A stretch of DNA of 57,026 nt, from the NCBI RefSeq assembly GCF_003533305.1, contig NZ_DOEH01000010.1, forward strand, positions 169,631-226,656, in the 5' to 3' direction. A program made the position numbers and the translations under genes. The notes below the pieces were generated by a model. That model did not search any database. It was given only the letters and a program-made list of their open reading frames with translations, and was not told the DNA's origin. The DNA is from Providencia sp. Its GTDB lineage: Bacteria > Pseudomonadota > Gammaproteobacteria > Enterobacterales > Enterobacteriaceae. Shown one piece after another: positions 56,445 to 57,026 of the stretch (positions are counted from its first letter, which is position 1; each line of letters begins with the position of its first letter).

Positions 56445-56885
56445 CTATTCGATAATAAAAAACTAATGATAAGGCTGATTTTAGGTTAAAAAATCATACT
56501 AATGATGTGAAAAAATCAGGTTGTAAAGAAAATTTAACTGAATCGATGAAAAAATCACTTTTTATGCGATGTTCAAACTCATATAAACAAAACGTGAGTT
56601 TGTCTTGATAGCCCTATTGCTAAGGGGTGGCTATTCTATGGTGACGAGTTAATGAATGCAAGTAAAAACCCCCAACAAGATCTAAAAAAGATCCCAATAT
56701 GGATATTGATCATTATTTTCAGTGAATTAAGAGATCAAAAAATTGCATATTATAGAATTAATCACAGTTTGAATGATCTTACTGACTAAGTCATAAGGAA
56801 TGAGATAAAAGCATATAAATAGGAAGAATAAGGACGCTGATTGGAATTTTAAAAATAAGAGTTTCAATATACTGAATTGAATTTT

Positions 56886-56961
<76 letters not shown>

Positions 56962-57006
56962 ATTTGGTGGGTACTATTTACAACAAGACTAAAACACTAA
57001 GAAGTT

Positions 57007-57026
57007 TGGAGCGGGAAACGAGACTC
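57007..57026 (-). tRNA. tRNA-Gly, 3' part only
   Basis: The last 20 bases repeat the 3' end of the neighbouring tRNA-Gly (CCA, acceptor strand and start of the T-arm). It is the second gene of a tandem tRNA-Gly array that continues beyond the window. Confidence 0.88.

Larger units (their letters stand above)
56165..56885. promoter_or_regulatory. datA: Candidate datA locus (DnaA-titration/inactivation site)
   Basis: A 721-bp gene-free spacer between queG and the tRNA-Gly genes, the place of datA in E. coli. TGTGGATAA, the perfect DnaA box, occurs at 56371-56379 and 56436-56444. TGTGAATAA (56209-56217) and TGTGAAAAA (56506-56514) fit the relaxed box, all in one orientation. An IHF site lies among them. 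Inverted repeats CAAACTCA/TGAGTTTG (56574-56602) and ATAGCC/GGCTAT (56608-56634) and five GATC sites (56679-56778) follow. Confidence 0.75.

Noticed and set aside
56165..56885. Reading this region as the chromosomal replication origin oriC
   Set aside because: DnaA boxes and GATC sites are present, but mnmG, mioC and rsmG are not nearby, and position beside queG/glyV fits datA instead.

Overview
The window is chromosomal DNA from a low-GC member of the Enterobacterales. The order and sequence of the housekeeping genes, the AT-rich spacers and the ERIC-type repeats fit the Morganellaceae, most likely Providencia or a close relative. I infer this from protein resemblance and have not tested it by search. 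No prophage, insertion sequence, CRISPR array or toxin island is present; nearly all genes are conserved core genes.

Layout, left to right. (1) 1-11905: tRNA-fMet (partial), tRNA-Leu, secG, glmM, folP, ftsH and rlmE on the minus strand, divergent from yhbY; then greA, dacB, obgE, rpmA, rplU and ispB. This is the E. coli 3.32-Mb block, but without yhbE. (2) 11937-13564: two paralogous Mu-type DNA-binding proteins, divergent across a 512-bp AT-rich spacer from a Ner-like regulator (sfsB/nlp). (3) 14032-16536: mdh, argR and a small membrane protein. (4) 16626-29770: mpl, fbp, ppa, ytfP-tamB-tamA, msrA, ytfL, ytfK and ytfJ, with two tandem ERIC elements. (5) 29967-35695: qseBC, ygiW, a NudK-like hydrolase and a cupin-mqo operon, which are accessory relative to E. 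coli gene order. (6) 35746-43777: cysQ, fklB, ytfB, the rpsF-priB-rpsR-rplI operon and nsrR-rnr-rlmB. (7) 44225-57026: purA, hflKC, hflX, hfq, miaA, mutL, amiB, tsaE and queG, then a 721-bp spacer and two tRNA-Gly genes. Compared with E. coli, yjeT and nnr are missing here.

Functional groups: envelope biogenesis and recycling (glmM, dacB, mpl, amiB, tamAB, ytfB, secG), membrane proteolysis (ftsH with its regulators hflKC), translation and RNA maturation (ribosomal proteins, rlmE, rlmB, yhbY, obgE, rnr, hfq, hflX, miaA, tsaE, queG), central carbon metabolism (mdh, mqo, fbp, ppa) and stress or signal control (nsrR, qseBC, argR, ytfK, msrA).

The most interesting non-coding signal is the queG/tRNA-Gly spacer. 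It holds four same-orientation DnaA boxes (two perfect) and a perfect IHF consensus site, at the position where E. coli has datA, the locus that switches DnaA off. The second is the Mu-like repressor/Ner arrangement at 11.9-13.6 kb with palindromic candidate operators. Regulatory sites that can be read directly include an ARG box before argR, a PmrA/QseB-type box between qseB and ygiW, and a Pho-box-like repeat before ytfK.
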